From Phoronis ovalis (Eukaryota; Phoronida; Phoronidae), in the NCBI GenBank assembly GCA_028565635.1, contig JAOXYB010057834.1, positions 1 through 10,963 of the forward strand: a DNA stretch of 10,963 nucleotides. Reading direction: 5' to 3'. The first letter of the stretch is position 1; the number at the start of each line of letters is the position of its first letter. Below the pieces are notes generated by a model. The model saw only the letters and a list, made by a program, of their open reading frames with translations. It was not told the DNA's origin and ran no database searches. A program made the position numbers and the translations under genes. Below, one piece after another: positions 1-7,943 of the stretch.

Positions 1-68
1 AAAACTTCAAATTATGCCAACAAAATGCACCAGATTGCAGGAAAAGACACCAAAATAATCAAAATTTT

Positions 69-170
69 CTCGAGGGAAGTCCCTCGAACACTCCCTGCCC
101 GAGGGGGCGACCCCCTCCCGCATCCCCCCGCACGATCTGCGGCCGCGCGCGCGCGCATAAGGCGCGCCCT
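69..170. repeat. CpG-rich block with two perfect palindromes
   Basis: About 100 bases of strongly GC- and CpG-rich sequence sit abruptly inside AT-rich DNA. Two perfect inverted repeats are visible: TCGAGGGA/TCCCTCGA (70-77 and 80-87, 2-base loop) and GAGGGGG/CCCCCTC (101-107 and 111-117, 3-base loop). They are followed by an alternating GC run (144-156) and the palindromes GCGGCCGC (139-146) and GGCGCGCC (161-168). Long open frames run through it on both strands only because stop codons are rare in GC-rich sequence; the translations are low-complexity Arg/Gly/Ala and match nothing I know. It is most likely a fragment of a GC-rich interspersed repeat. A CpG island or an assembly or vector artefact are less likely readings. 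Confidence 0.55.
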
Positions 171-206
171 GAAGATAAAAATAAATAAATCCCACTCATT
201 CTTCAG

Positions 207-323
207 TCTGGGCCTTGGCATCTCTGGGCTCCCCAGCGATACCTATCAGTATGAGTCATTGTGATAGAATAGACATGGTAGATGACGATGGATCATGCAG
301 AGAGAAAGGCTTATCTCTGTTGG
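207..323 (+). CDS. candidate internal exon, function unknown
   Basis: A possible 117-nt exon. It is preceded by a pyrimidine-rich acceptor (CTCATTCTTCAG) and followed by a G|GTAAAG donor. The frame that fits a phase-1 start stays open throughout and leaves in phase 1, the same symmetry as the two FN3 exons downstream. It would encode 39 residues, with an acidic stretch (MVDDDG) and two cysteines. I recognise no domain. The stop-free length is short enough to occur by chance, and the segment directly follows the CpG-rich block, so it may be part of a repeat. The splice borders and phase are seen; membership in the FN3 gene is a guess. Confidence 0.2.
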
Positions 324-2433
324 GTAAAGTTTGGTCAAAAGTTTAATGACATATTTATTTCTCTCTTGTTAAATTGAAGATATATAACAATAATTGACTA
401 TTATTAAGCCCAGAAGTTAGGGAACACTAACAGATGGATTTATTCAGACTGGATTGCTCCTTGCCTATCTAATAAGCATTTAAAAAGCAATTGATTTTTT
501 ATCAATGCACGTTATATAACAGGATAAAGTATAATTTGGAAATGTGCAGTTAATAATTTTTGTTCAACAGGAGGGATAGGTGGCTGTTGCAAATATGGGT
601 GCTTACCCAACCAATAAACCACACCTTTCATACTCATACTTATTAAAATTTCCAAAGTTCAAAGCGAAAGTTCAAACACAAGCTTCGGGACTTACTATCT
701 ATATTAATGTAATACGGTAATATATGTCCGTCGTACGATAACTGGCAAAAAGCAAAAAATCATACACTGATGCATGTCCTTTCTATGTCATATGCCTAAG
801 CATGTCCGTATTGTAAAAAAGGTGAATACTAAACGAACACATGAACACGCATTCAGTGACACTCTGTGCTGCTCAAAAAGGAAAACGGTGCAATTCCAAA
901 TTGAGTGTTTTTGATTTACAGTTTAAATTTCCTACTGCCACTCACACAAGTATTGGTCTTGTAGCAATTGGGTTGCATATGAATTATGTATAATATTGGT
1001 AATATTATCTTAAAAGATGCTATATGATCCACGGTACACTATTTAACGGATTTTCGTACATGGTGAAGCAAGTGACATACTTGTGACACTTGAAGGAAAT
1101 TTACCCGACATAAAACTTAAATAAAGTCTTACTTGATGATTCTGCAATTTCCCTGTTTAAAAAAAAATCTTAAGCTTCATTTTTTTTTAATTGAAAGTAT
1201 AAGTTATATAAAAAATTAATATCAAAAAAGCAAACAGGAGACAACAGCACTATTCTTGCATGTCTCTTTCGTAAGCTAAGTTGTTAGTTGCGATTCCAGG
1301 GGAAAGATGCTAGACTACACTTTCTAAGTAATGAATAATACCAGCATTTTGCAATGTTCCCTCCAAACATCACACTCTTGATTAATGACTTCTTTGCCTG
1401 CAATTTTATTAAAGTATAAAACATCTCTTTACGGTTACTTTGCCTGATTTTGAGCCTGTTGGAAATAATGCCTTGATGTTGTTTATTAGCCATGAGCCAT
1501 AAATTTTAAAAAATGTGTAAAATTTCATATAAACTAAATGGGAAAATGTATCATTCTTAATTACAAAACATGTTATTCAACAACCAAATTTATGCACTTT
1601 CAAGCCTTGGACTATTATTTTAGCCAAGTTTAGTACCAGCTGAGCACACGAATGCTATGATAATGTCCCTACAATAACTATTAATTATAACATCTTGATG
1701 TGTTAATAAATTTGCAACAAGTACTTACAGTAGAAATATCTTGCAGAGTGTCATATTTATATGTTTATTAAAGGTTTGGAATATTTACAAGGCAAAGACT
1801 GTTTTGTAAATTCAAAATCTCTTTAACTTTTACAGTTTTAACTTCAAAAATGTTTTTTTGTTTGTTACATAATCCTCATATTATTAATAAAAATGAATGA
1901 AAAAATCAACCTGGAAATAAGCCAAGTTACTTTAGTTAACTAACTTAAAGATCGATTTTAAAATACTACAGTCTTAATTTACAATCCAATATATTACATG
2001 GTTCCCCAAGAATTCAAGTACAAAGTATTTTCTATCAACATGTGTATCTTTTATATGATATTAAGTTTAATTTGGAAAATATAGGTATCTTGAGGTACCC
2101 TATTGAATTATGTCAGGCTGTTAGAGAAAATGTTATGGTCCACTTCCACCATGCCTGGAATTAAAATACCTCATTAAACTCTTTTTTATGGTAATTTAAC
2201 TATTTAATCTGTTAATCTTATCTTAGTAGAATGTTTAAAATTGTTTACCTTCTTGAAAACAAATAGGTTTTGTTTACGTTGAGTTGATCGAATTATCGGC
2301 AAAACAAATTAATATACCCGGACCAGCTACCAGCACCCGGTTACCACCATTAGGACCGATTTGTAAAAACTTCTTTATTTCAAATTACATTGCATTCTAC
2401 TTCAACCCTAACAAAACAATATAACATTACATT
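324..2433. other. AT-rich non-coding stretch, no gene seen
   Basis: About 2.1 kb of AT-rich sequence with many stops in all frames, numerous A and T runs, and no recognisable protein or RNA gene. The longest frame here, on the - strand at 1284-1493, is low-complexity with no motif and no convincing splice borders. If the gene is the + strand FN3 gene, this is probably intron or upstream flank. Confidence 0.6.
1157..1190. repeat. perfect A9/T9 inverted repeat
   Basis: TTAAAAAAAAAT (1157-1168) is the exact reverse complement of ATTTTTTTTTAA (1179-1190), with a 10-base spacer containing CTTAAG. A 12-bp perfect stem is visible, but both arms are homopolymer-based, so chance or slippage could explain it. 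It could also be the core of a small foldback element. Confidence 0.45.
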
Positions 2434-2621
2434 GACGGATATTCAGCCAATGTAAACATAGCCACTTAATGGGGCTACTGTGGCATAGCCGATGAAGCCA
2501 ACGGAGCCCCTTATTGCAGTGCAACATACTTATCTTTGTCGAATTCATGTCTAACCTATGACCGCTACGATCAGATATCCGACGGATATTTAAGAATTCG
2601 ATAGATATTAGTCATCGTAGC
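2434..2621. repeat. palindrome-rich segment, possible MITE remnant
   Basis: Nested inverted repeats occupy 2564-2621. GCTACGAT (2564-2571) pairs with ATCGTAGC (2614-2621), and inside lies a perfect ATATCCG/CGGATAT palindrome (2575-2581 and 2583-2589, 1-base loop). GACGGATATT occurs as a direct repeat at 2434-2443 and 2581-2590. Between the direct copies, GGGGCT/AGCCCC (near 2472 and 2505) forms another short stem. This clustering suggests a small non-autonomous DNA element or foldback repeat. No transposase and no clear target-site duplication can be assigned. Confidence 0.4.
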
Positions 2622-2661
2622 TGAATGAATTTTTATTCATTTTTCACTGTGGATTTCAACC

Positions 2662-2708
2662 CAGTCTCGCCCATTATAACTTTTCAATTAGCATCGACCC
2701 ATTATATC
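2662..2708. repeat. CCATTATA repeat, copy 1
   Basis: This segment contains CCATTATAAC (2671) and CCATTATATC (2699), separated by a stretch resembling that at 3372-3428, where CCATTATAAC, CCATTATAAC and CCATTATAGG recur at 3376, 3400 and 3420. The shared order CAGTC, CCATTATAACTTT, an AGC-like spacer, CCATTATA shows an old duplication. No function is apparent. Confidence 0.5.
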
Positions 2709-2921
2709 TCCATGGACTGGAAACTGCCAATTAGTCTCTATATTAGACCATAATCTCATCGGTATTAGGATAAACAAGCTAGGCATGCAGAAAAGCTGTA
2801 ATTTATTTGCATTTTATGGTGACGTCAAATGTCATATCAACAATGCATGCACATGTGGTAGACTCGCATCAGTACAAGAGAAGAATGCTGGTAAATATAT
2901 CAAACCCTGTTCGTGTATATA

Positions 2922-2972
2922 ATGTCATGTAAAAACCGCAGACACTCATTTTGCAACTTCACAATCTAGTGT
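2922..2972. repeat. diverged ~50-bp direct repeat, copy 1
   Basis: ATGTCATGTAAAAACCGCAG and the bases after it, up to CTAGTGT, align with 3257-3311 (TATGTCGTGTAAAAAAACGC to CTAGTGT) at roughly 75 percent by eye. Together with the CCATTATA pair, this suggests that much of 2.66-3.43 kb consists of two diverged copies of an unidentified non-coding repeat, with some shuffling. Confidence 0.45.
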
Positions 2973-3256
2973 TTTTGTTTATTTTTTATTTTTGAAGTGC
3001 TCTGCGGTCTTGACTAATCTATGAATGTTGAACGTCTAATGCCTAAAATTTCTTCCTTTTACATTCCTTTGTTAAAAAGTCGTCTGTTAACTTGGGTATG
3101 GGAAAACTCTGCTCATGCTGCTTGTGTATGGTAACAAACATAGACGCAACAGATATTATAAGAAATCCTCCAGCTCGTTTCGTCAAAAATATGCAATGTT
3201 GAATTTTTAAATTAGTTTTAAAATTTGTATTGAATATTTAACACTGCAATAAAAGA

Positions 3257-3311
3257 TATGTCGTGTAAAAAAACGCAAACACAGTAATTTTACAACTTTG
3301 CAGCCTAGTGT
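3257..3311. repeat. diverged ~50-bp direct repeat, copy 2
   Basis: Partner of the segment at 2922-2972. Both contain a GTAAAAA run, ACGCA/CCGCA, TTTTRCAACTT and CTAGTGT in the same order. Confidence 0.45.
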
Positions 3312-3371
3312 GTGCCTGTTCGAGTGATTATCAAACCACGTTCATAACGATCCATGTGGGATCTTCCAAAG

Positions 3372-3428
3372 CAGTCCATTATAACTTTCAAACCAGCGTC
3401 CATTATAACTTCTGGTGATCCATTATAG
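3372..3428. repeat. CCATTATA repeat, copy 2
   Basis: Three CCATTATA boxes at 3376, 3400 and 3420, spaced 24 and 20 bases apart, match the two boxes at 2671 and 2699. It ends about 125 bases before the first FN3 exon and is probably intronic. Confidence 0.5.
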
Positions 3429-3553
3429 GATTCTCACAGGCCGACACATGATGCGATTTAGCGAATCTGATTGGGTAAGAGACATGGATGGTCTAGTATA
3501 ATTATATATTTTCTTTCAGTTTCAATACCATTATAATGATACTCTTGTTTCAG

Positions 3554-3799
3554 CACCTGCCCCACCCTCTAAGCTAATAGCTAATTCAGAAGCAGTATCT
3601 TGGACCAAACCAAAAGGATGTGTTAGTGGATATGAAGTCATTTTCATTGTAAATGGAGATTCAACAACAACAGAAAATGTTGACAAACCCCATATAAAAC
3701 CCCCAACATTAAGACCTGGTGATGTATGCGATATTACCGTGTATTCCATCAGTCGGAACGAGAAAAGTAAAGATGCAGCAAAACATCAAATGATAGCTG
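3554..3799 (+). CDS. exon encoding a fibronectin type III domain (FN3-1)
   Basis: An internal exon of 246 nt with a strong acceptor (TTGTTTCAG|CA) and donor (G|GTATGTA). Both ends are phase 1, the usual one-exon-per-domain form of FN3 modules. The split first codon gives Ala, and the peptide opens APAPPSKL, the proline-rich A-strand start of an FN3 domain. The B-strand tryptophan (VSWTKP) and C-strand tyrosine (GYEV) are present, followed by LRPGDVCDITVYSI, which matches the E-F turn and F strand. There the usual core Tyr after the turn is Cys, and a second Cys lies at GC just before the C strand. FN3 domains are beta sandwiches of extracellular adhesion proteins, receptors and receptor phosphatases. 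At about 82 residues this one is slightly short. Nothing here says which protein carries it. The next exon follows after a 259-bp intron. Confidence 0.87.
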
Positions 3800-4058
3800 G
3801 TATGTATAGTAGCTGGAAGTAGATATTTTTTTCAATATATTTTACAATTTTGCACTTTTACTAAATAGTAGAAAATTATTTTCCGTTGCTTTCAACATTG
3901 GTCATGAAACTAGGATGATGTATAAACCTCCGGAATTCTAGATGTAGTTGCATTATTAAACTGTCAGTAGTACAGTCACAATTAGCATGATAAAAGCTGT
4001 TTGTATTGATCACCTTTGACAACACTAAATGTTTAGTAGTACATCTGTTACATTATAG

Positions 4059-4325
4059 CTCCAGTTGGTCCAAAAGATTTGAATGTGGATAAAGTTACAA
4101 CAACTTCGGCAACTGTTCACTGGAGGTGTCCTGGGATGGTGAATTCCTGTAATCTGACAGTTTCACAATTGTCCGGTGGACATACGGATCCTAAGCTCCA
4201 TACAGTAGAAACATCTCCTTACACAATCAATGCATTATTTCCTGGCTGTAGTTATTCCTTGACAATTTTCAGTATTAGGAATAATGTAAGAAGCAAGGAG
4301 AATGCCCACTGCGAGTTCACTACAG
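4059..4325 (+). CDS. exon encoding a second fibronectin type III domain (FN3-2)
   Basis: An internal exon of 267 nt with acceptor ACATTATAG|CT and donor ACAG|GTATTA. Both borders are phase 1, so it joins in frame to the FN3 exon at 3554-3799. The peptide opens APVGPKDLNVDKVTTTSATV, a typical FN3 A-B strand pattern, followed by the B-strand Trp (VHWRCP). A core tyrosine sits in the F strand (LFPGCSYSLTIFSI), and the end is CEFTTG, like the usual TxP/TTG FN3 boundary. The C-strand position usually held by Tyr is changed (SCNLTV). Four cysteines (WRC, NSC, PGC, HCEF) exceed the FN3 norm and could form one or two disulfides, suggesting an extracellular, rapidly evolving protein. An internal ATG at 4079 is not a start, because homology begins upstream at the splice border. 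The frame runs past the donor for 12 more codons by chance. Confidence 0.87.
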
Positions 4326-4837
4326 GTATTACTAAAAAGCATGTAATTATTATAAAGCAGTAGTGAGATTTATAACAATTTAAGTCTCAAGGTTATGTTG
4401 TATTATAGCAACTGAAATGTTTTAGCAAAAGAAAAACCATGTAAACAACACATATATTATCTTATTATACTCTTAAGGTCAAATGTGTTTCTGACAGGAC
4501 AGTTTTGGCATAGAGTAGCTTTGAAGTAACAAATTCATTCGTAGTGGTAGCCAGATATGATCAAAGACCGATCAAATGCCAAACATTGTCAAATTTGGGA
4601 TAGAAATGTCCAATAAAATGTGAGATTGCCGGATGTCGTGTCCATCTGTTTACATCGTCTTTCAAGATCTTCAAAAAAGTCATATACAAATAGGACATAG
4701 CAGTTCCACTTAGAATTAATCCTCAGAATAGGGCTGCAGTGCTGGTGCAGTTATCCCAATTAAATTATTATCATTCAGCATTTAATGTGGGACATCTAAT
4801 GTTCGAAAAATGAGCCCAGGAAGGTTCAATTTGTTTA
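4326..4837. other. intronic sequence, nothing recognised
   Basis: AT-rich sequence between the FN3-2 donor and the start of the hairpin-headed repeat. No long open frame, no exon with paired splice sites in a useful phase, and no repeat match elsewhere in the window that I can see. Confidence 0.6.
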
Positions 4838-5027
4838 TGCCTATCTCACACAGTGAATGAACATATAGTTGTAGGCTGTTGTCGTAAGTAACTTTTTTTA
4901 GTCTTGTGATAACAGGTTTTTATTTTATCAGTCTTTATTGGATACGCTTCATATTTGGTAGAGGATAAATTTAGGCCAAGCTAGAGGTTCAGTATGATTT
5001 TGACTTGGATCACTTTCAATATGGTTT

Positions 5028-5062
5028 CTGTAGTTCCCTTTATTTTCGTGGTATCTTAATTT
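5028..5062 (+). repeat. left terminal inverted repeat
   Basis: It begins CTGTAGTTCCCTTTATTT and ends CTTAATTT. Its partner is the reverse complement of 6954-6988, with 7 mismatches in 35. Just inside lies a perfect 7-bp hairpin, CGATTTT/AAAATCG (5065-5071 and 5077-5083), not seen at the right end. Confidence 0.88.
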
Positions 5063-5226
5063 CGCGATTTTGTTCGAAAATCGTTTTCGTGAGTCTTAAA
5101 TTGTGCGAATTATCAATCTCAAGTACTAGAAACCTGTTTTTCGGTTACTATACAGCATGCTTGAAATGAAAGTAGGTCACTCGTGACTACTAGTTCAATG
5201 TGGCTTTGTAACGTTCCAATTCAAAC

Positions 5227-6468
5227 ATGAAACGGTGGCAAGCAACTAGTACTCCTGACAAAAAATATTTGGAAGCTGCACAAACTGAAGTTGATAATTT
5301 ATTGAATAAAACTCCTCTGACGTCTAAGAAGAGGAAACATAAATATATTTTTAGTGTTGAAATTCGTGCAAATATTGCGATATGCAATGGACAATGGTAA
5401 CACAAGGCAGCTCGCCATTTTGCTGCTGATCTTGGAATCTCATGGAAAGAATCTAGTGTGCAAAGTATTAAAAAAGCATATTTTCGTCAGCTTGAAATTA
5501 ATGGCCAGGAGCACTGTGAAGTGATTGATTTGTCTCGTAGTCCACGAGGTCGACAAACAAAACTAGGGAATGAACTGGAACGAGAACTCAAACAATATTG
5601 TAAAAAGTTATGCAAAGAGGGGGTGTTCCACAGCAGCAAGAGGAATAATTCTATACAAAGACAGAAAATTGTTACAGGAAAATGGAAGACCTCTTCTAGT
5701 TCTCTGTAAATCGTGGGCAAAGTCAATTTTTCATAGACATCGTTATAACGGTTAGAAGACAAGGTACAAAAGCCGCCCGGAAATTACCCAAAATCTTTGT
5801 GCAAATTAAGTCGGAGTACCTGCCTACATCCCAGATCAACTTGTACTTAACTGGGACCAGACCGGAATCCCCATTATACCAGTTAGTGAATGGACATTGG
5901 AAGCACATGGCAGTAAACAGGTTCCAATAAAATGTCTTGGTGATAAACGACAGCTGCATTACTCGTGGTAACGCACTATGGGAAGGTTTTACCCCCACAG
6001 TTGTTGTATCAAGGCAAAACGGATAAAGTGCATCCAATTTACAATTTCCCTGAATCATGGGATATTTACCACACTGAATCCCATTGGGGTACGGCCGACA
6101 GCATGATTAGTTTGTACAGAAAATTATTCTTCCATACGTTGATGACATGCGGTGTCAATTATATTAGGCCTACCATTGAGAGATCCAGCTCTCTGTACAT
6201 TCCATGCTTTTGCGGCTCAAAGAACAGTACCTCTCTGGGAATTACTAATTTGAATTTCAACAATGGTACGCCAAGAATATTATGACCGCATTACATCAAG
6301 GTAAGGGAGCTATAGTCCCTCTAGGACTTTTGAAACAAGCTATTGCACACAAAATGGCTTGTTTGTGCATATGAAAAACTATCTAGGAACAGGGAGTTAA
6401 TACTGTCAGCTTGGAAAACAACCGGGATTACTGACACCATAAACAAAGCTAGAGCCCCTGAAAATTAA
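5227..6468 (+). pseudogene. pogo-like DDE transposase, multiply broken
   Basis: The first in-frame ATG of the element opens a Lys-rich N-terminus, but this frame meets a TAA at 5398. Homology resumes in the same frame with AARHFAADLGISWKESSV and SIKKAY (helix-turn-helix region). It then moves to another frame at TAARGII (about 5630), to a third at RRQGTKAARKLP (5754), back to the second at IPDQLVLNWDQTG (first catalytic Asp at 5855-5857), and to the first at LLPPQLLYQGKTD (about 5985). The second catalytic box (FDAF type) is damaged near 6211-6220. The block that should hold the third Asp (CTDRLQPLD type) is absent: the sequence jumps from PLWELL straight to WYAKNIMTALHQG at 6264, a deletion of very roughly 60 codons. 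The C-terminus (ELILSAWKTTGITDTI) ends at a real stop, TAA 6466-6468. The enzyme family cuts and pastes DNA at TA sites in the nucleus; this copy is inactive. Confidence 0.88.
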
Positions 6469-6470
6469 TA

Positions 6471-6782
6471 TTTTAATGACTTTAATGACAATGGATTTTA
6501 ATGCTTATAGGGCTTTTATTTGGATAGGATTTTATTTACATTTTAACACATACCTTTGTGATTTCATTGTGGTCTTAATCTATGTATTTTAATGACTCTA
6601 ATGCCAATGGATTTTAATGCTGAGGACTTTTATTTAAATTGGATTTTACTTACATTTTATCACATTCCTTTGTGATTTTAATGGATAAATTTTAATGCTT
6701 TAATGCCTAGGATTTCATATCAATTGGATTTTATTCACATTTTAACACATTCTTTTGTGATTTCGTTGTGGTTTTAATCAAT
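6471..6782 (+). repeat. three-copy ~105-116-bp tandem repeat inside the transposon
   Basis: Copies start at 6471, 6587 and about 6690, each with TTTTAATG near the start. Copies 1 and 2 then carry AATGGATTTTAATGC and copy 3 a shortened equivalent. All three continue with TTGGAT or similar plus TTTTA, then a CACATTTTA-like block, and close with a CTTTTGTGATTT or CCTTTGTGATTT box. Copy 3 is shorter. The array begins two bases after the transposase stop codon and stays inside the terminal repeats, so it belongs to the element's 3' non-coding part. By eye the copies are roughly 75-85 percent alike. Confidence 0.8.
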
Positions 6783-6953
6783 GAAGGTGGTGAGTACTAA
6801 ACTGTTTTAATGTATTGTTGTTTTTCTTAAAATTTCAAAATGATATGGCTGATCGCCATGCATACAGGATGGGCTCCGCCATATTGGATTTCCCGATTCT
6901 ATTAAATGTGAGGTACTAATTCATGCAATCTAATGTCCTCGTGAAATTTGTGT

Positions 6954-6988
6954 AAATTAATTTCTCACGGAAATAAAGGGATTTACAG
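6954..6988 (-). repeat. right terminal inverted repeat
   Basis: Read on the - strand it starts CTGTAAATCCCTTTATTT and ends TTAATTT, mirroring the left terminal repeat. It is followed on the + strand by TA at 6989-6990, the expected target-site dinucleotide. Confidence 0.88.
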
Positions 6989-7943
6989 TAACTGTTGTTC
7001 CCAAGACAGTACTTCATGGTACATTGCCTCGACAATTTGGTGGTTTTAAGAAGACCATAGGTGCATGGGTGGTTGTTAAAGGCAAGATGCTATGTTAGAA
7101 TGATCTTGGAATTCAAAGTGGATAAAGTCGTGATCCAAAAATTCTGTATTTATTTTGCAGTCAATACTGTTTCTGCCCAAATTTTGACAACTCTGATACA
7201 TAGAGAAATTACTTTAATTCAGAAGACGAGGCCAAAATATAAGTCAAGATTGATTTTGACTACAATTAGTTCCAATATGTCTGACTAATGGTCATGTTTT
7301 CCCCGGTGAATACAATTTCAGTTTTTATCAGACCTGTTTCATATGTGGTACAGCATAAATGTGGGTCAAAATACAGGCAGTTTAATTTTGATATAGATCA
7401 CTTGCAATATTTGTGGCCATATTTGTTCCCGAGACAGTCAAGAGATAATATGTCAGGTCAAGTTTGATTTTGATTTAGATAACTTTCAAGAAGGCGCCAT
7501 AGTATAGGTGGTAGTTTAGAAGGACCTTTGAGAGTAAATCAATTGTTGATCCAAAACTTTGATATTTTTTTCACATCTACCAAGCTGTTTTTGCCCATAT
7601 CTTGAAAACCTTAAAATGTATAGAGACTGAAATCAGGAGATAACGCAGGTCAAAATAGATGTCAGATTTAATTTTGACCTACATGTATGTCATGGTACAT
7701 CTAGCTGCAATTACTAAGCATTGCCTTGGTGATTCAAAAGTGAATTTAGAATACATGGGTGAGTGTTAACAGCAAGGTTGTATTTTGGAATCACCTTGAA
7801 GTTGGTCATATGGCCATCCACACTTTGATTTAGTTGCAAGCTATTTTTGCCTTGCATATCTTGAAAAATACAGCTCAAGGTTAATTGCACCTCCAATATA
7901 GCCAAATGGTGGCCATGTTTGTTCCCAAAATGGTATGGTATGT

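Larger units (their letters stand above)
5028..6988 (+). mobile_element. Tc1/mariner-pogo-type DNA transposon, full length but dead
   Basis: A 1.96-kb element bounded by imperfect terminal inverted repeats of about 35 bp (28 of 35 matching) that begin CTGTA and share CCCTTTATTT. A TA follows the right end (6989-6990), the expected target duplication for this superfamily; the left flank now reads TT, presumably mutated. One transposase pseudogene (5227-6468) lies inside on the + strand, followed by a tandem repeat (6471-6782). The transposase carries the NWDQTG box and VPIK and LLYQGKTD segments typical of pogo-like transposases in marine invertebrates. The element is inserted in an older repeat. 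Its interrupted coding frames and internal deletion show that it cannot move by itself. Confidence 0.9.
4838..7940 (+). repeat. old hairpin-headed modular repeat, split by a pogo-like insertion
   Basis: The left end (4838 onward, TGCCTATC, CACAGTGAATG, ACATAT, then GTTGTCGTAAGTAAC) aligns in order with the repeat at 10801-10963 (TGCCCATC, CATAGTGGAATGG, GCATAT, then GTTGTCGTATGTAAC). The next block, with TTTTTA, a TTCATATT core and a GGTAAAT-like segment, also matches. After the transposon (5028-6988) the same repeat resumes, with TGTTCCC and AGACAGT at 6996-7010. A module of about 50 bases (AGGTCAAAATA, then TTTGATTTTGAC, then TTCAATATGG) recurs near 4972, 7230, 7372, 7455 and 7647. GTGGCCATRTTTGTTCCC occurs near 7410 and 7905. 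Without the insertion the copy is about 1.1 kb. No protein is encoded. The head hairpin of this copy is decayed. The right boundary near 7940 is approximate; it abuts the duplicated segment that starts at 7944. Confidence 0.7.

Noticed and set aside
7-264. Overlapping frames on both strands through the CpG-rich block
   Set aside because: They stay open only because of GC-rich, stop-poor composition; the products are low complexity.
1284-1493. 69-codon - strand frame
   Set aside because: Lys/Ser/Leu-rich chance frame in AT-rich sequence with no domain and no convincing splice borders.
3441-3476. Possible short exon between TCTCACAG and GTAAGAG
   Set aside because: Both borders look like splice sites, but about 35 bases with no homology or phase support is within chance expectation.
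3531-3749. 72-codon - strand frame over the first FN3 exon
   Set aside because: Antisense shadow of a well-supported FN3 exon.
4852-4884. Micro-exon with acceptor CTCACACAG and donor GTAAGT
   Set aside because: The donor-like GTAAGT is part of the modular repeat (GTATGT in the copy at 10862), so the splice-like look comes from repeat sequence.
5487-6058. Two - strand frames over the transposase
   Set aside because: Antisense shadows of the pogo-like transposase pseudogene, whose conserved boxes read on the + strand.
6471-6782. CRISPR-like array
   Set aside because: The three ~110-bp units are contiguous tandem copies without unique spacers, in a eukaryotic transposon.
7061-7288. 75-codon + strand frame after the transposon
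   Set aside because: It lies entirely in the modular repeat, and other copies of the same modules are not open.
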